Shown in pieces: positions 17,624 to 26,286 of a stretch of 64,000 nt of DNA; positions within the stretch are counted from its first letter, which is position 1; each line of letters starts with the position of its first letter. The position numbers and the translations under genes are program-made. The stretch is from Leadbetterella sp035299025 (lineage in GTDB: Bacteria; Bacteroidota; Bacteroidia; Cytophagales; Spirosomataceae), in the NCBI GenBank assembly GCA_035299025.1, contig DATGXK010000001.1, positions 82,145 through 146,144 on the forward strand, given 5' to 3'. The notes below the pieces were generated by a model. The model worked only from the letters and a program-made list of their open reading frames with translations. It searched no databases and was not told the DNA's origin.

Positions 17624-18478
17624 ATGATAACAGAATTAGAAAACGAAATATTAACAGAAACCAAAACAGATTCATCTAATTGTATTTCTGTAAAAAACGT
17701 AACAATATCTTTCAAAACCCATGGCAAAGGTACTTTTACGGCAGTCAAAGACATAGACTTGGATATCAAAAAGGGCGAAATAGTGAGTATCATTGGTCAC
17801 TCAGGTTGCGGCAAATCCACTTTGATGAACTCTATCAGCGGTATGGTAAAACCTACCTCCGGGGAGGTAACCGTAAACGGAAACCGGGTAACTGGCCCAG
17901 GACCTGACAGAGGCATCGTATTCCAAAACTACTCGCTTTTGCCTTGGATGACGGTTTACAGAAACGTTTACGAAGCCGTAGATTCGGTCTTGAAAGACAA
18001 ATCAGCAGCAGAAAAGAAAGAAATTGTAGAGTACAACCTAAAGATGGTCAATCTTTTGCAACACAAAGACAAACTCCCAAGCCAACTATCTGGGGGTATG
18101 AAACAACGTACTGCCATAGCACGGGCCTTTGCCATCAATCCTTCGGTGTTGTTGCTCGACGAGCCTTTTGGAGCATTAGATGCCCTCACCAAAGGCTCTA
18201 TGCATGTAGAGTTGCTTAAAATCTGGAACCTCAACAAACGCCAGCAAACAATCGTGATGGTAACGCATGATATTGAGGAGGCCATATTCTTATCGGACAG
18301 AGTGGTAGTAATGAACGACGGCCCTGAAGCCACCATCCGTGAAATTGTGGATATCAACATTGCTCGCCCAAGAAACAAGAAAGACATCGTTCATTTGCCT
18401 GAATACATGAAAGTACACGACAAACTCTTAAGTCTTTTGGTAAAAAACCTATCTATTGACGACGTAATTTTTGAGTAA
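17624..18478 (+). CDS. nrtD: Nitrate ABC transporter ATP-binding protein
   Basis: The protein has 284 residues, with Walker A GHSGCGKST (about 58-66), Q-loop near VFQNYSLLPW, signature LSGGMKQR, Walker B LLLDEPFGALD and the switch His in VTHDIEEA. The sequence FQNYSLLPWMTVYRNV is characteristic of NrtC/NrtD and TauB-type ATPases. It lacks the NrtC C-terminal nitrate-binding domain, so a single ATPase of NrtD type serves the transporter. It is the last gene of the porin-nrtABD operon, which ends at a terminator. Confidence 0.9.
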   Translation: MITELENEILTETKTDSSNCISVKNVTISFKTHGKGTFTAVKDIDLDIKKGEIVSIIGHSGCGKSTLMNSISGMVKPTSGEVTVNGNRVTGPGPDRGIVFQNYSLLPWMTVYRNVYEAVDSVLKDKSAAEKKEIVEYNLKMVNLLQHKDKLPSQLSGGMKQRTAIARAFAINPSVLLLDEPFGALDALTKGSMHVELLKIWNLNKRQQTIVMVTHDIEEAIFLSDRVVVMNDGPEATIREIVDINIARPRNKKDIVHLPEYMKVHDKLLSLLVKNLSIDDVIFE

Positions 18479-18499
18479 GTGTTTATATTTTTTGAAATT

Positions 18500-18533
18500 G
18501 CATTGGGTCTTTTCTGAGGACTCAGTGCTTTTT
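18500..18533 (+). terminator. Terminator of the porin/nrt operon
   Basis: GCATTGGGTC (18500-18509) and GACTCAGTGC (18519-18528) form a 10-bp stem including two G-T pairs, followed by TTTTT. Confidence 0.65.
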
Positions 18534-18640
18534 AAAGCATTCTCTAGAGATAACAATAAATGAGTTTAGCCTAAATTCTTTTTATTAAGTCTTTATTTCA
18601 AACAAAGTTCTCCAACGAAACGTTGTTGGCTTAGAGATTT

Positions 18641-19072
18641 CTAATAGGTTTTCTGTGTGAAATCTAAAAACTCCTTTGGGCTCAAAACTGGAAATTTTTC
18701 TGCATGGTTAAAGTCTTTTTTATTTGCAGTAATGAAATAATCTATTTTGGCAATTGAAAGAGCTGTAAAATATTGAAATGCGTCTTCAAGGTCCTCAAAA
18801 TTTGATATACAAGCTTTTTCAAAAAACTCCTTTTTACAATTTGCAACTTCTAAAAAAGCCAGGATGCGAGACATTATTCTCTTTGTTTCGGCACTATTTT
18901 TTACAGATTTTTCAATTACATAAGCCAAAGTATAGAGACTTCCACTAGAAACAAACAATCTATAATTTCCAACCTCGGCATTTTTTAAGATTATGGTTGC
19001 CTCTTTTCCAAAAGCATGATCTCTTGCCAAAATCCAGTCAAGCAAAACATTGGTATCTAGAAAAATCTTCAT
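18641..19072 (-). CDS. PIN-domain toxin (VapC type)
   Basis: The 143-residue protein begins MKIFLDTNVLLDW, the PIN-domain first acidic motif, has an internal acidic residue set (FEDLEDAFQYFTAL) and ends with AKIDYFITANKKDF, the last PIN motif. PIN toxins are Mg-dependent RNases that usually cut tRNA or rRNA. Its start overlaps the antitoxin stop by 4 nt (ATGA-type coupling). It interrupts the nitrate cluster between the nrt operon and narK on the opposite strand. Confidence 0.85.
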   Translation of the reverse strand: MKIFLDTNVLLDWILARDHAFGKEATIILKNAEVGNYRLFVSSGSLYTLAYVIEKSVKNSAETKRIMSRILAFLEVANCKKEFFEKACISNFEDLEDAFQYFTALSIAKIDYFITANKKDFNHAEKFPVLSPKEFLDFTQKTY

Positions 19073-19305
19073 AACCCCAATTTATCGTTAGCCATCATTT
19101 CTTTTATTTCATCATCCGTCCACTTTTGTTTTACTATTCCATGTAAAGAATTGGCCTCAGAATTCTCAATAAATTGTTGATTAGCCAGATTTAATAAGTA
19201 ATTCGACACTATCTCAGACAAAGATTGTTGCTTTATTTCAGACACTTTTTTGGCTCTTATTATAATGCTTTCCTCTACCGATAATGTTAATTTTACTTTC
19301 CCCAT
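19069..19305 (-). CDS. Antitoxin of the PIN pair (DUF6364-like)
   Basis: This 78-residue protein starts with a short beta strand and helix pattern (KVKLTLSVEESIIIRAKKVSE) as in ribbon-helix-helix DUF6364 antitoxins, with an acidic C-terminal half (GIVKQKWTDDEIKEMMANDK) that would block the toxin. It precedes the toxin and overlaps it by 4 nt. Two palindromic sites flank its promoter region, consistent with autoregulation. Confidence 0.8.
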   Translation of the reverse strand: MGKVKLTLSVEESIIIRAKKVSEIKQQSLSEIVSNYLLNLANQQFIENSEANSLHGIVKQKWTDDEIKEMMANDKLGL

Positions 19306-19344
19306 TACGTATATATTTTAAATAATATATAAACATACGTATAT
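19306..19344 (-). promoter_or_regulatory. Probable antitoxin operator
   Basis: TACGTATATA (19306-19315) and ATACGTATAT (19335-19344) share the palindrome ATACGTAT / TACGTA core and lie immediately before the antitoxin start, separated by about two helical turns. This fits binding of an RHH antitoxin at its own promoter. Confidence 0.5.
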
Positions 19345-19531
19345 TTTTGTTTTGAATTAAACTATTCTAGTAATATTAAGTATTTTACTTTCCTACTGTA
19401 AATTTTCTTTAGTTCTACTTTTCAAAAAAGTCTTCAAATTATCATTTCCTAACAAAATATAAATTTTCTAAGATTATCTAAAAGACAAATGAGAAAGTTT
19501 TAAAATACTTAAAATAAATACTCATATATTT

Positions 19532-19560
19532 TTGAGTATAAATACTTATTTTTAATTTTG
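19532..19560 (+). promoter_or_regulatory. Operator plus -7 box of narK
   Basis: TTGAGTA-TAAA-TACTTAT (19532-19549) precedes TAATTTTG (19553-19560), a perfect -7 box. The operator takes the place of a -33 element. A further half-site TACTCAT lies just upstream (19519-19525). The geometry equals that of the porin/nrt promoter. Confidence 0.65.
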
Positions 19561-19637
19561 AGTAGTTCAATTGAGCATTGGCTTTGATTCATGGCCAGAC
19601 AATCATTTAGCATTCATTATTCTAAAAAATAAATAGT

Positions 19638-20942
19638 ATGAAAAACAGCACCAAAGCTTTAGAAAACCTCAGAATCTTCGATCTATCTTCAGTTCAAATG
19701 AGGACTTTCCATATTACTTGGCTTACTTTTTTTATGTGTTTTTTTGGTTGGTTTGGACTAGCTCCTTTGATGCCCACCATTCGTGAGGACTTGGGTCTCA
19801 CCAAAGGCCAAGTCGGCAATATCATTATTGCTTCTGTGTCAGCTACTATTTTTGCTAGGCTTTTTATAGGTAGATTGTGCGACACTTGGGGCCCTCGCAA
19901 AACCTACACCGCCCTTTTGGTTTTGGGTTCTATTCCCGTGTTTCTAGTAGGTTTGTCACATTCTTATACTACTTTCTTGTTGTTTAGATTGGCCATTGGT
20001 GTTATTGGGGCATCGTTTGTGATTACCCAATATCACACCTCCGTGATGTTTGCACCCAACATTAAAGGTACGGCCAATGCCGTTGTGGGCGGTTGGGGTA
20101 ACCTAGGTGGCGGAATTACCAACATGGTGATGCCCGTTATTTTTGCTGCCATAGTTGGTTTGGGATACACCAACAGTGAGGCTTGGAGATTGGCCATGAT
20201 TGTTCCAGGAAGTATGTTACTAATCTGTGCATTTTTATATTACAATTATACCCAAGATTCACCAGACGGTAATTTTTCTGATTTCGTAAAACCTGTAGGC
20301 AAAAAAGAAAACACAAATACCTTTGAAGTACTAACAGACTGGAGAGTTTGGATACTGGCTTTGGCCTATTCTATATGCTTCGGAATGGAGATAACTTTTG
20401 ACAACGTGGCGGCATTATATTTTGTGGATACTTTCAACTTCGACCAAAAGTCGGCAGGCCTTTTGGCTGGTCTATTCGGTTTTATGAACATTTTTGCAAG
20501 AGCATTGGGTGGTATTTTCGCAGATAGAGTTGGCAGAATTTATGGCATCGGCGGCAAAGGATGGCTATTGGCAGGTTTCCTAGTTTTGGAAGGTATTGGG
20601 CTATATTTTTTCTCCAATACGCTTACCATTACGTATGCCATTTTGTCCATGCTTTCGTTTGCATTATTCTTAAAAATGGCCAACGGTGCTACTTATGCCA
20701 TTACGCCTTTTATCAATTCAAAAAACGTAGGTTTGGTAGCTGGCATAGTTGGTGCAGGTGGAAACATCGGCGGCATGCTAATGGGTTTCTTGTTTAAATC
20801 AGAGTCTATTTCTTATGCCGAGGCTTTCCAATATATCGGTGGTGCAGCAGTGGTAGTAGGTACTCTTGTGGCACTGACTAAGTTTGCCGTAAAAAGTAAA
20901 GAAATCAAACCAACTACAGTGTTAGAAGAAGTTTTGGCCTAA
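19638..20942 (+). CDS. narK: Nitrate/nitrite MFS transporter (NarK/NasA type)
   Basis: The 434-residue protein has about 12 hydrophobic helices. It shows the NarK signature regions: WLTFFMCFFGWFGLAPLMPTIREDLGL at the N-terminus, the family GxGNLGGG motif as VVGGWGNLGGGITNMVMP near 150, and GIVGAGGNIGGMLMGF near 370. These glycine-rich nitrate signatures sit on helices 5 and 11, each with a conserved arginine nearby. It gives a second nitrate uptake route beside the ABC system. In an assimilatory cluster it would import nitrate, or expel excess nitrite. Confidence 0.92.
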   Translation: MKNSTKALENLRIFDLSSVQMRTFHITWLTFFMCFFGWFGLAPLMPTIREDLGLTKGQVGNIIIASVSATIFARLFIGRLCDTWGPRKTYTALLVLGSIPVFLVGLSHSYTTFLLFRLAIGVIGASFVITQYHTSVMFAPNIKGTANAVVGGWGNLGGGITNMVMPVIFAAIVGLGYTNSEAWRLAMIVPGSMLLICAFLYYNYTQDSPDGNFSDFVKPVGKKENTNTFEVLTDWRVWILALAYSICFGMEITFDNVAALYFVDTFNFDQKSAGLLAGLFGFMNIFARALGGIFADRVGRIYGIGGKGWLLAGFLVLEGIGLYFFSNTLTITYAILSMLSFALFLKMANGATYAITPFINSKNVGLVAGIVGAGGNIGGMLMGFLFKSESISYAEAFQYIGGAAVVVGTLVALTKFAVKSKEIKPTTVLEEVLA

Positions 20943-20987
20943 AAAGACAGGGAGTTAAAGCAAAATAAATACTTATGATTCCAAATA

Positions 20988-21099
20988 TTTTCTGTGCAGT
21001 CCGTTGAAAAATTTCGACCTCTAATGCCTTCTTAAATGGAACAAAGTTAAATCCGAAATTTTTCAGAGGGTCATTGCACAGAAAGTGTTTTTTTTGTTT
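20988..21099. repeat. Long imperfect palindrome, possible repeat element and terminator
   Basis: TTTCTGTGCA (20989-20998) pairs with TGCACAGAAA (21075-21084), and inside it GAAAAATTTCG (21006-21016) pairs with CGAAATTTTTC (21054-21064). The loop is about 37 nt. Runs of eight T follow the right arm on the plus strand, so it could end the narK transcript. The size and two-armed layout also fit a small palindromic mobile repeat. Confidence 0.55.
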
Positions 21100-21194
21100 C
21101 TTTTTTTTCGAAAATAAAGAAAGCCCGCCTAGCAAGGCACACAAAGATTGTTAACCATCCCAATTTATAACGTCGAGACTTAATTAAGGTAAAA

Positions 21195-24100
21195 ATGAAC
21201 GAAAAGAGCTATAAATCAACGTGTTGTTATTGCGGAGTGGGTTGTGGGATTGTTATAAAAGAAAAAAGCAACGGCTCAATTATAGTTGAAGGAGACAAAG
21301 ATCATCCTGTAAACCGAGGCATGCTTTGCTCAAAAGGCATGAACTTACACTACACAGTGATGGACAAGTCGGATCGTTTGTTGGCACCACAAATGCGGCT
21401 AAACCGAAATATGCCCTTAGAGCAAGTTTCGTGGGATGCTGCATTAGACCGTACAGCAGCCATTTTTAAAACTTTCATAGCCAAATACGGCCCAGAATCT
21501 GTCGGGTTTTATGTGTCTGGTCAGTGCTTAACTGAGGAATATTATCTTTGGAATAAACTGATGAAGGGATTCATCGGAGCCAACAATATAGATACCAACT
21601 CTCGTTTGTGCATGTCGTCTGCGGTGGTTGGTTATAAATTGAGTTTGGGCGAAGACGCCGTACCTGTTTGTTATGACGACATCGAACTTTCGGACGTAAT
21701 CCTGGTAGAAGGAGCCAATCCTGCTTGGTGCCACCCCATTATTTGGCGAAGAGTGGAGGCACACAAAGCCGCCAATCCACACGTTAAAATCATCGTTGTA
21801 GATCCTCGAAAAACCCAAACTGTGGCTTCAGGAGATTTGCATTTAGACATAAACCCAGGGACAGACGTCGCTTTAAATTATGCTATAGCCAGAGTTTTGA
21901 TAGAAACAGGTAAAATTAATGCCGAGTTTATTGAGAATCACACCGAAGGCATGGAGGCCTTCAAAGAAAAAGTTTTTGAAAAGACGGTTTCAGAATACGC
22001 CAAAATTTGCGGTGTAGAATTACAAAAAATCAAAACTGCAGCCAAGTGGATTGGCCAATCTAAAGGCTTTTTGTCGATGTGGACGATGGGACTCAATCAG
22101 TCGGTAATAGGCGTAAACAAAAACCTTTCGCTCATAAACCTTTCGCTGATTACAGGTAAAATAGGTAAGCCTGGTAATGGGCCATTCTCATTGACAGGCC
22201 AGCCCAATGCCATGGGAGGTCGCGAAGTAGGCGGCTTGGCCAATATGTTGGCTTCGCACCGGGACTACGCAAATCCTGCTCATCGTAACGAAATGCAGGC
22301 TTTTTGGGGAGGAAGTGCCATTTCTGAAAAACCTGGCCTTACTGCAACAGAAATGTTTCAGGCTTTGGCAGATGGCAAAATGAAAGCCATTTGGATTGTT
22401 TGCACCAACCCATTGGTGAGTATGCCAGATGCTAATATGATAGAAAAAGCCTTGAAAAACGCCAAATTGGTAGTGGTTCAAGACGTTTCTAATAAATCGG
22501 ACACCACAAAATTTGCAGATATTGTTCTTCCAGCGGCCGCATGGACCGAGAAAGACGGAACGATGACCAATGCGGAGCGTCGAATTTCGTATCTCAACAA
22601 AGTGGGTGATGCACCCGGAATCGCTCTACCTGATACAGAAATTATCTGCCACTTTGCAGAAAAAATGGGCTGGGGAGATAAGTTTTCTTACAACAAAACC
22701 GAAGATATATACAAGGAGTACATCAAAACTACAGAAAATACCAACATCGACGTTTCAGGTTTAGATTTCGAAAAGCTACAAAATTTTGGAACCGTTCAAT
22801 GGCCGTTTACAAAAAAAATGAGTACCGACGAATCTTCCATCGGAACGGAGAGGTTGTTTACCGATCATTCATTTTTTACAGCTTCCAAAAAAGCACAAAT
22901 TCATTCAGTACCATTCGAGAATCAATCTGAGCAGGTTTCGAGAGACTTTCCTTTGATTCTCATCACTGGACGAATCAGAGACCAGTGGCATACCATGACC
23001 AAAACGGGAAGGGTAAATAAGCTCAATCAGCATATAAACCAACCCTATGTTGAAATGAATCACGCAGACGCCGCAGAAAGAGGAATTTCTGACAGCGATG
23101 TGGTGGTCGTGAAAGGTTGGCGTGGTGATGCAAAAGTAAAGGTCATTTTGACAGACGATCTCAAAAAAGGAAACTGCTTTATGCCCATGCATTGGGGCAA
23201 AATACTCAATCAAAACTTTGGAAGGGCAAACAATCTTACCAACAGTTTGGTGGATCCGCGTTCGAAAGAACCCGATTTCAAATATTCGGTTGTTGAAATT
23301 AGAAAATACGAAAAACCAAAAGAGAAAATAATAGTAATAGGGGCCGGATCTGCAGGATTGGGATTTATTTCGGCCTATAGAAAATATAATCAAACTGATG
23401 ATATTGAGGTATTTAGCAAAGAAGTATATCCTTTTTACAATCGCGTAATGTTACCCGACTATATCAGTGGCACACAGACTTGGGATCAGCTCGTAAAACT
23501 CCGTGAAGACCAGTTTGAGGAAAACAACATAGTGGTACACAAAGGCATCAGCATTGAGCATATTGATCGTAAAAACAAAATCTTGACCGACTCAAAAGGC
23601 CGAGAACATTCTTACGACAAACTATTTTTGGGAATGGGAAGCAAGGCTTTTATGCCGAAAAACTTTCCGCAGATTCCTGGAATCTTCAATATGCGTAGCC
23701 GCATTGACGCCGACCGACTGGCTCCATTTCTAAAAAAAGGTGGAAATGCCGTTGTAGTAGGTGGTGGGCTTTTGGGCTTGGAAATGGCGGCTTCTTTAAA
23801 AGAAATCGACGCTAATGTAACCGTAGTTCAGCGTATTAGTAGACTGATGGATAGGCAACTAGACTTACTTGGTAGTGCAATCTTACATGAGGAAATAGCC
23901 GCGAGAGGTATAGAAGTATTTTACAACGACGAAGTAGAGCAATTTTACGGAACAGACAAAATTGAAGGAATCAGACTAAAATCGGGCAGAAAATTACTTT
24001 GTGATGCCATGTTGGTGGCCGCAGGAACAATTCCTGTGATAGAACTGGCGAAAGAAGCAGGCCTAGAATGCAACCGAGGAGTGAAAGTCAACGAATACCT

Positions 24101-24725
24101 CCAAACGTCTGATGAAAACATATTTGCATGTGGCGAAATAGCCGAATGGAACAACCAGCTCTGGGGAATCACAGCTGCCGCAGAACAACAAGCGGAGATA
24201 GTGGCCAAATTTTTAGCTGGTGACTTGGCAAGTTATTATAAAGGAAGTTTATCGATGAATCTCCTCAAAATGGCAGGATTAGAACTCTGCTCATTAGGAG
24301 AAATAGAAATTCCAAATGGTGAAGAAGGCTATGAAGAAGTAGTATTTATTGACAAAGCCAAGCATTTTTATAAAAAGTGTGTCATCAAAAACGACCGCTT
24401 GGTTGGGGCAATTCTGATTGGAGATAAATCAGAATTTCTAGAATTCAAAAACCTTATTGCCAATGGCATAGAACTATCAGACAAGCGTTTACAATTGCTT
24501 CGATCGGGCAAAAAACCTGAACCCGTACTTGGAAAACTGGTTTGTTCTTGCAATAACGTGGGCGAAGGAAATCTAAAAAAGGCGATAAAAGGTGGATGCG
24601 TAATTTTTGACAATCTCTGTCAAGAAACTGGTGCCGGTACAGGCTGTGGTTCGTGCCGACCGGAGGTTCGGGAAATTCTCGAGAAAAGTTTGACTGAAAC
24701 AGAAGAAGCCATTTCAGTAGCCTGA
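21195..24725 (+). CDS. nasC: Assimilatory nitrate reductase, molybdopterin catalytic unit fused to a flavin reductase and BFD domain
   Basis: The protein has 1176 residues in three parts. Residues 1-705 are a molybdopterin oxidoreductase of NasA/NarB type, with the [4Fe-4S] ligands in CCYCGVGCG and LCSKG, a pterin-binding core (TGQPNAMGGREVGGL), and the C-terminal Molydop_binding fold (LITGRIRDQWHTMTKTGR). Residues about 712-1090 are a NirB-like FAD/NAD reductase (VIGAGSAGLGF, GGGLLGLEMA). Residues 1110-1160 are a BFD-like [2Fe-2S] domain (CSCNN...TGCGSC). The two extra parts would carry electrons from NAD(P)H to the Mo site, giving a one-polypeptide enzyme, although the rubredoxin protein downstream is another possible donor. 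It is the catalytic centre of the island. Confidence 0.9.
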   Translation: MNEKSYKSTCCYCGVGCGIVIKEKSNGSIIVEGDKDHPVNRGMLCSKGMNLHYTVMDKSDRLLAPQMRLNRNMPLEQVSWDAALDRTAAIFKTFIAKYGPESVGFYVSGQCLTEEYYLWNKLMKGFIGANNIDTNSRLCMSSAVVGYKLSLGEDAVPVCYDDIELSDVILVEGANPAWCHPIIWRRVEAHKAANPHVKIIVVDPRKTQTVASGDLHLDINPGTDVALNYAIARVLIETGKINAEFIENHTEGMEAFKEKVFEKTVSEYAKICGVELQKIKTAAKWIGQSKGFLSMWTMGLNQSVIGVNKNLSLINLSLITGKIGKPGNGPFSLTGQPNAMGGREVGGLANMLASHRDYANPAHRNEMQAFWGGSAISEKPGLTATEMFQALADGKMKAIWIVCTNPLVSMPDANMIEKALKNAKLVVVQDVSNKSDTTKFADIVLPAAAWTEKDGTMTNAERRISYLNKVGDAPGIALPDTEIICHFAEKMGWGDKFSYNKTEDIYKEYIKTTENTNIDVSGLDFEKLQNFGTVQWPFTKKMSTDESSIGTERLFTDHSFFTASKKAQIHSVPFENQSEQVSRDFPLILITGRIRDQWHTMTKTGRVNKLNQHINQPYVEMNHADAAERGISDSDVVVVKGWRGDAKVKVILTDDLKKGNCFMPMHWGKILNQNFGRANNLTNSLVDPRSKEPDFKYSVVEIRKYEKPKEKIIVIGAGSAGLGFISAYRKYNQTDDIEVFSKEVYPFYNRVMLPDYISGTQTWDQLVKLREDQFEENNIVVHKGISIEHIDRKNKILTDSKGREHSYDKLFLGMGSKAFMPKNFPQIPGIFNMRSRIDADRLAPFLKKGGNAVVVGGGLLGLEMAASLKEIDANVTVVQRISRLMDRQLDLLGSAILHEEIAARGIEVFYNDEVEQFYGTDKIEGIRLKSGRKLLCDAMLVAAGTIPVIELAKEAGLECNRGVKVNEYLQTSDENIFACGEIAEWNNQLWGITAAAEQQAEIVAKFLAGDLASYYKGSLSMNLLKMAGLELCSLGEIEIPNGEEGYEEVVFIDKAKHFYKKCVIKNDRLVGAILIGDKSEFLEFKNLIANGIELSDKRLQLLRSGKKPEPVLGKLVCSCNNVGEGNLKKAIKGGCVIFDNLCQETGAGTGCGSCRPEVREILEKSLTETEEAISVA

Positions 24726-24824
24726 TTGGAGTTTAAAAAATTACTTAAGAAATTGAAATTCTGTTTAGAAACCAAAGAAATAGCGGCTTAGCGATCTTGC
24801 GGTAAACAACTAAAGCATTTTATC

Positions 24825-26282
24825 ATGAATGATTTTTATAAAATAAGAATAAACTTCAAAGGCGGTGTGGTATCACCAGGCGAACTAAAGCAAGTACTTG
24901 AAGCAGCCAAAAGTGCTCATGTAAAGGAAGTTAGACTGAGTTTACGCCAGCAACTGATTCTTCATTTGCCTCATCAATTTGCCAGAAATTTCGAGAAAAG
25001 TTTAGCAGACTTAAACTTGAAATTTCAGATAGACTCCAACGAAAAGCCCAATTTGGTGAGTTCGTATGTGGCCGAAGATGTCTTCCAAAAAGGCAACTGG
25101 ATTACTGAAGGAATTTACAAAGATATCTTCGATACTTTCGACTATGATTCAAAGCTAAAAATCAATATTTCTGACAATGCCCAAAGTTTCACGCCCTTTT
25201 TCTCAGGACACCTCAACTTTGTATCCTCTAGCACACCAAATTTCTGGTATTTGTTTCTAAGAAAGCCCAAAACCAACTCGGTTTATTCTTATGATAAGCT
25301 CATTTTTTCAAACGAAATAGCCAAAGTTTCAAAAAGCATAGAAGAAACCTTAGAAAATCACCCAGAGAATGACCCGAAAGATATTTTCAAAAACATCCCA
25401 AAAATCATTTCTATCGCCAAAGAAGAAGAGTTGAAACTTCCAAAGTTTACCCTTCCCTATTACGAAGGTTTTAACCGATATGGCAAAAAAACTTGGCTCG
25501 GAATTTATCGTAGAAACGAGCTATTTTCAGTTTCTTTCCTACTAGAAATGTGCGATTTATGCCTTTTTACAAAACTCGGAGAAATATGTTTCACGCCTTG
25601 GAAGTCTTTAATTATTAAAGGAATAGAAGAAATAGACAGAAAATACTGGAGTTCCATATTGGCAAAACATAATATCAATGTAAGGCACGCTGCGAACGAG
25701 CTCAACTGGCAAGTGGAAGATGATTCGGAGGAAGCCTTGAGCTTGAAAAAGGAACTTGTGGAGTCCTTCAATAAACAAGATATTCGTACATTCGGAATAT
25801 GTTTTGGTATAAAAACAGTACCCAAAACCGAGGTTTTTGCCTCAATAATGGTTCAACGCCGACGTACCAAATTATTTAAATTCATTCCGTTTTTCAATGT
25901 TTACGACATTTCTTACACCGAAGACTTCGACCCGAATGGCCGCACCAAAGTGTATTTTGCACAGGGTATTCAAAAAGTAAACCTGCCTGAGCAACTCCGC
26001 CGCTCAGTATTATTTTATAATAATCAGTTGGCAGACAATTCTATCCAAAAACTAACTGATCAGTTTTCTAAGGAGCCAAAAATCACTGTAAATTCAAAAA
26101 AAGTTTACCAGTGCAATACCTGCTTATCTGTTTATGACAACATCTACGGAGACACTTTGGCCAATATCCCAGCCGGCATAACTTTCGAAAACCTGCCCGA
26201 AACTTATTGCTGTGGTGTTTGTGACGAACCTAAACAAAACTTTAGACCGATAGAAATAGAAGAGAAAGTAGCGGTTGAATAA
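24825..26282 (+). CDS. Rubredoxin fused to a nitrite/sulfite-reductase-like fold lacking the siroheme cysteines
   Basis: The 485-residue protein starts with a nitrite/sulfite reductase ferredoxin-like half-domain (KIRINFKGGVVSPGELKQVL, then VRLSLRQQLILHL), and a second copy lies near 225-290 (LEMCDLCLFTKLGEICFTPWKSLIIKGI). Where the family has the first siroheme cysteine pair the sequence reads VRHAANELNWQVED, with no cysteine, and no second pair follows, so it should not bind siroheme. The last 60 residues form a rubredoxin domain (YQCNTC ... YCCGVC). It follows the nitrate reductase by 100 bp. I infer an electron-transfer or assembly role for nitrate reduction. Confidence 0.75.
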   Translation: MNDFYKIRINFKGGVVSPGELKQVLEAAKSAHVKEVRLSLRQQLILHLPHQFARNFEKSLADLNLKFQIDSNEKPNLVSSYVAEDVFQKGNWITEGIYKDIFDTFDYDSKLKINISDNAQSFTPFFSGHLNFVSSSTPNFWYLFLRKPKTNSVYSYDKLIFSNEIAKVSKSIEETLENHPENDPKDIFKNIPKIISIAKEEELKLPKFTLPYYEGFNRYGKKTWLGIYRRNELFSVSFLLEMCDLCLFTKLGEICFTPWKSLIIKGIEEIDRKYWSSILAKHNINVRHAANELNWQVEDDSEEALSLKKELVESFNKQDIRTFGICFGIKTVPKTEVFASIMVQRRRTKLFKFIPFFNVYDISYTEDFDPNGRTKVYFAQGIQKVNLPEQLRRSVLFYNNQLADNSIQKLTDQFSKEPKITVNSKKVYQCNTCLSVYDNIYGDTLANIPAGITFENLPETYCCGVCDEPKQNFRPIEIEEKVAVE

Positions 26283-26286
26283 AAGT

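Noticed and set aside
18610..18630. CCAACG / CGTTGTTGG hairpin as vapC terminator
   Set aside because: Stem is short and no T-run follows on the minus strand, so support is too weak.
20914..21144. 76-codon minus-strand frame between narK and nasC
   Set aside because: It covers the palindromic element and overlaps the end of narK, with no promoter or start context of its own.
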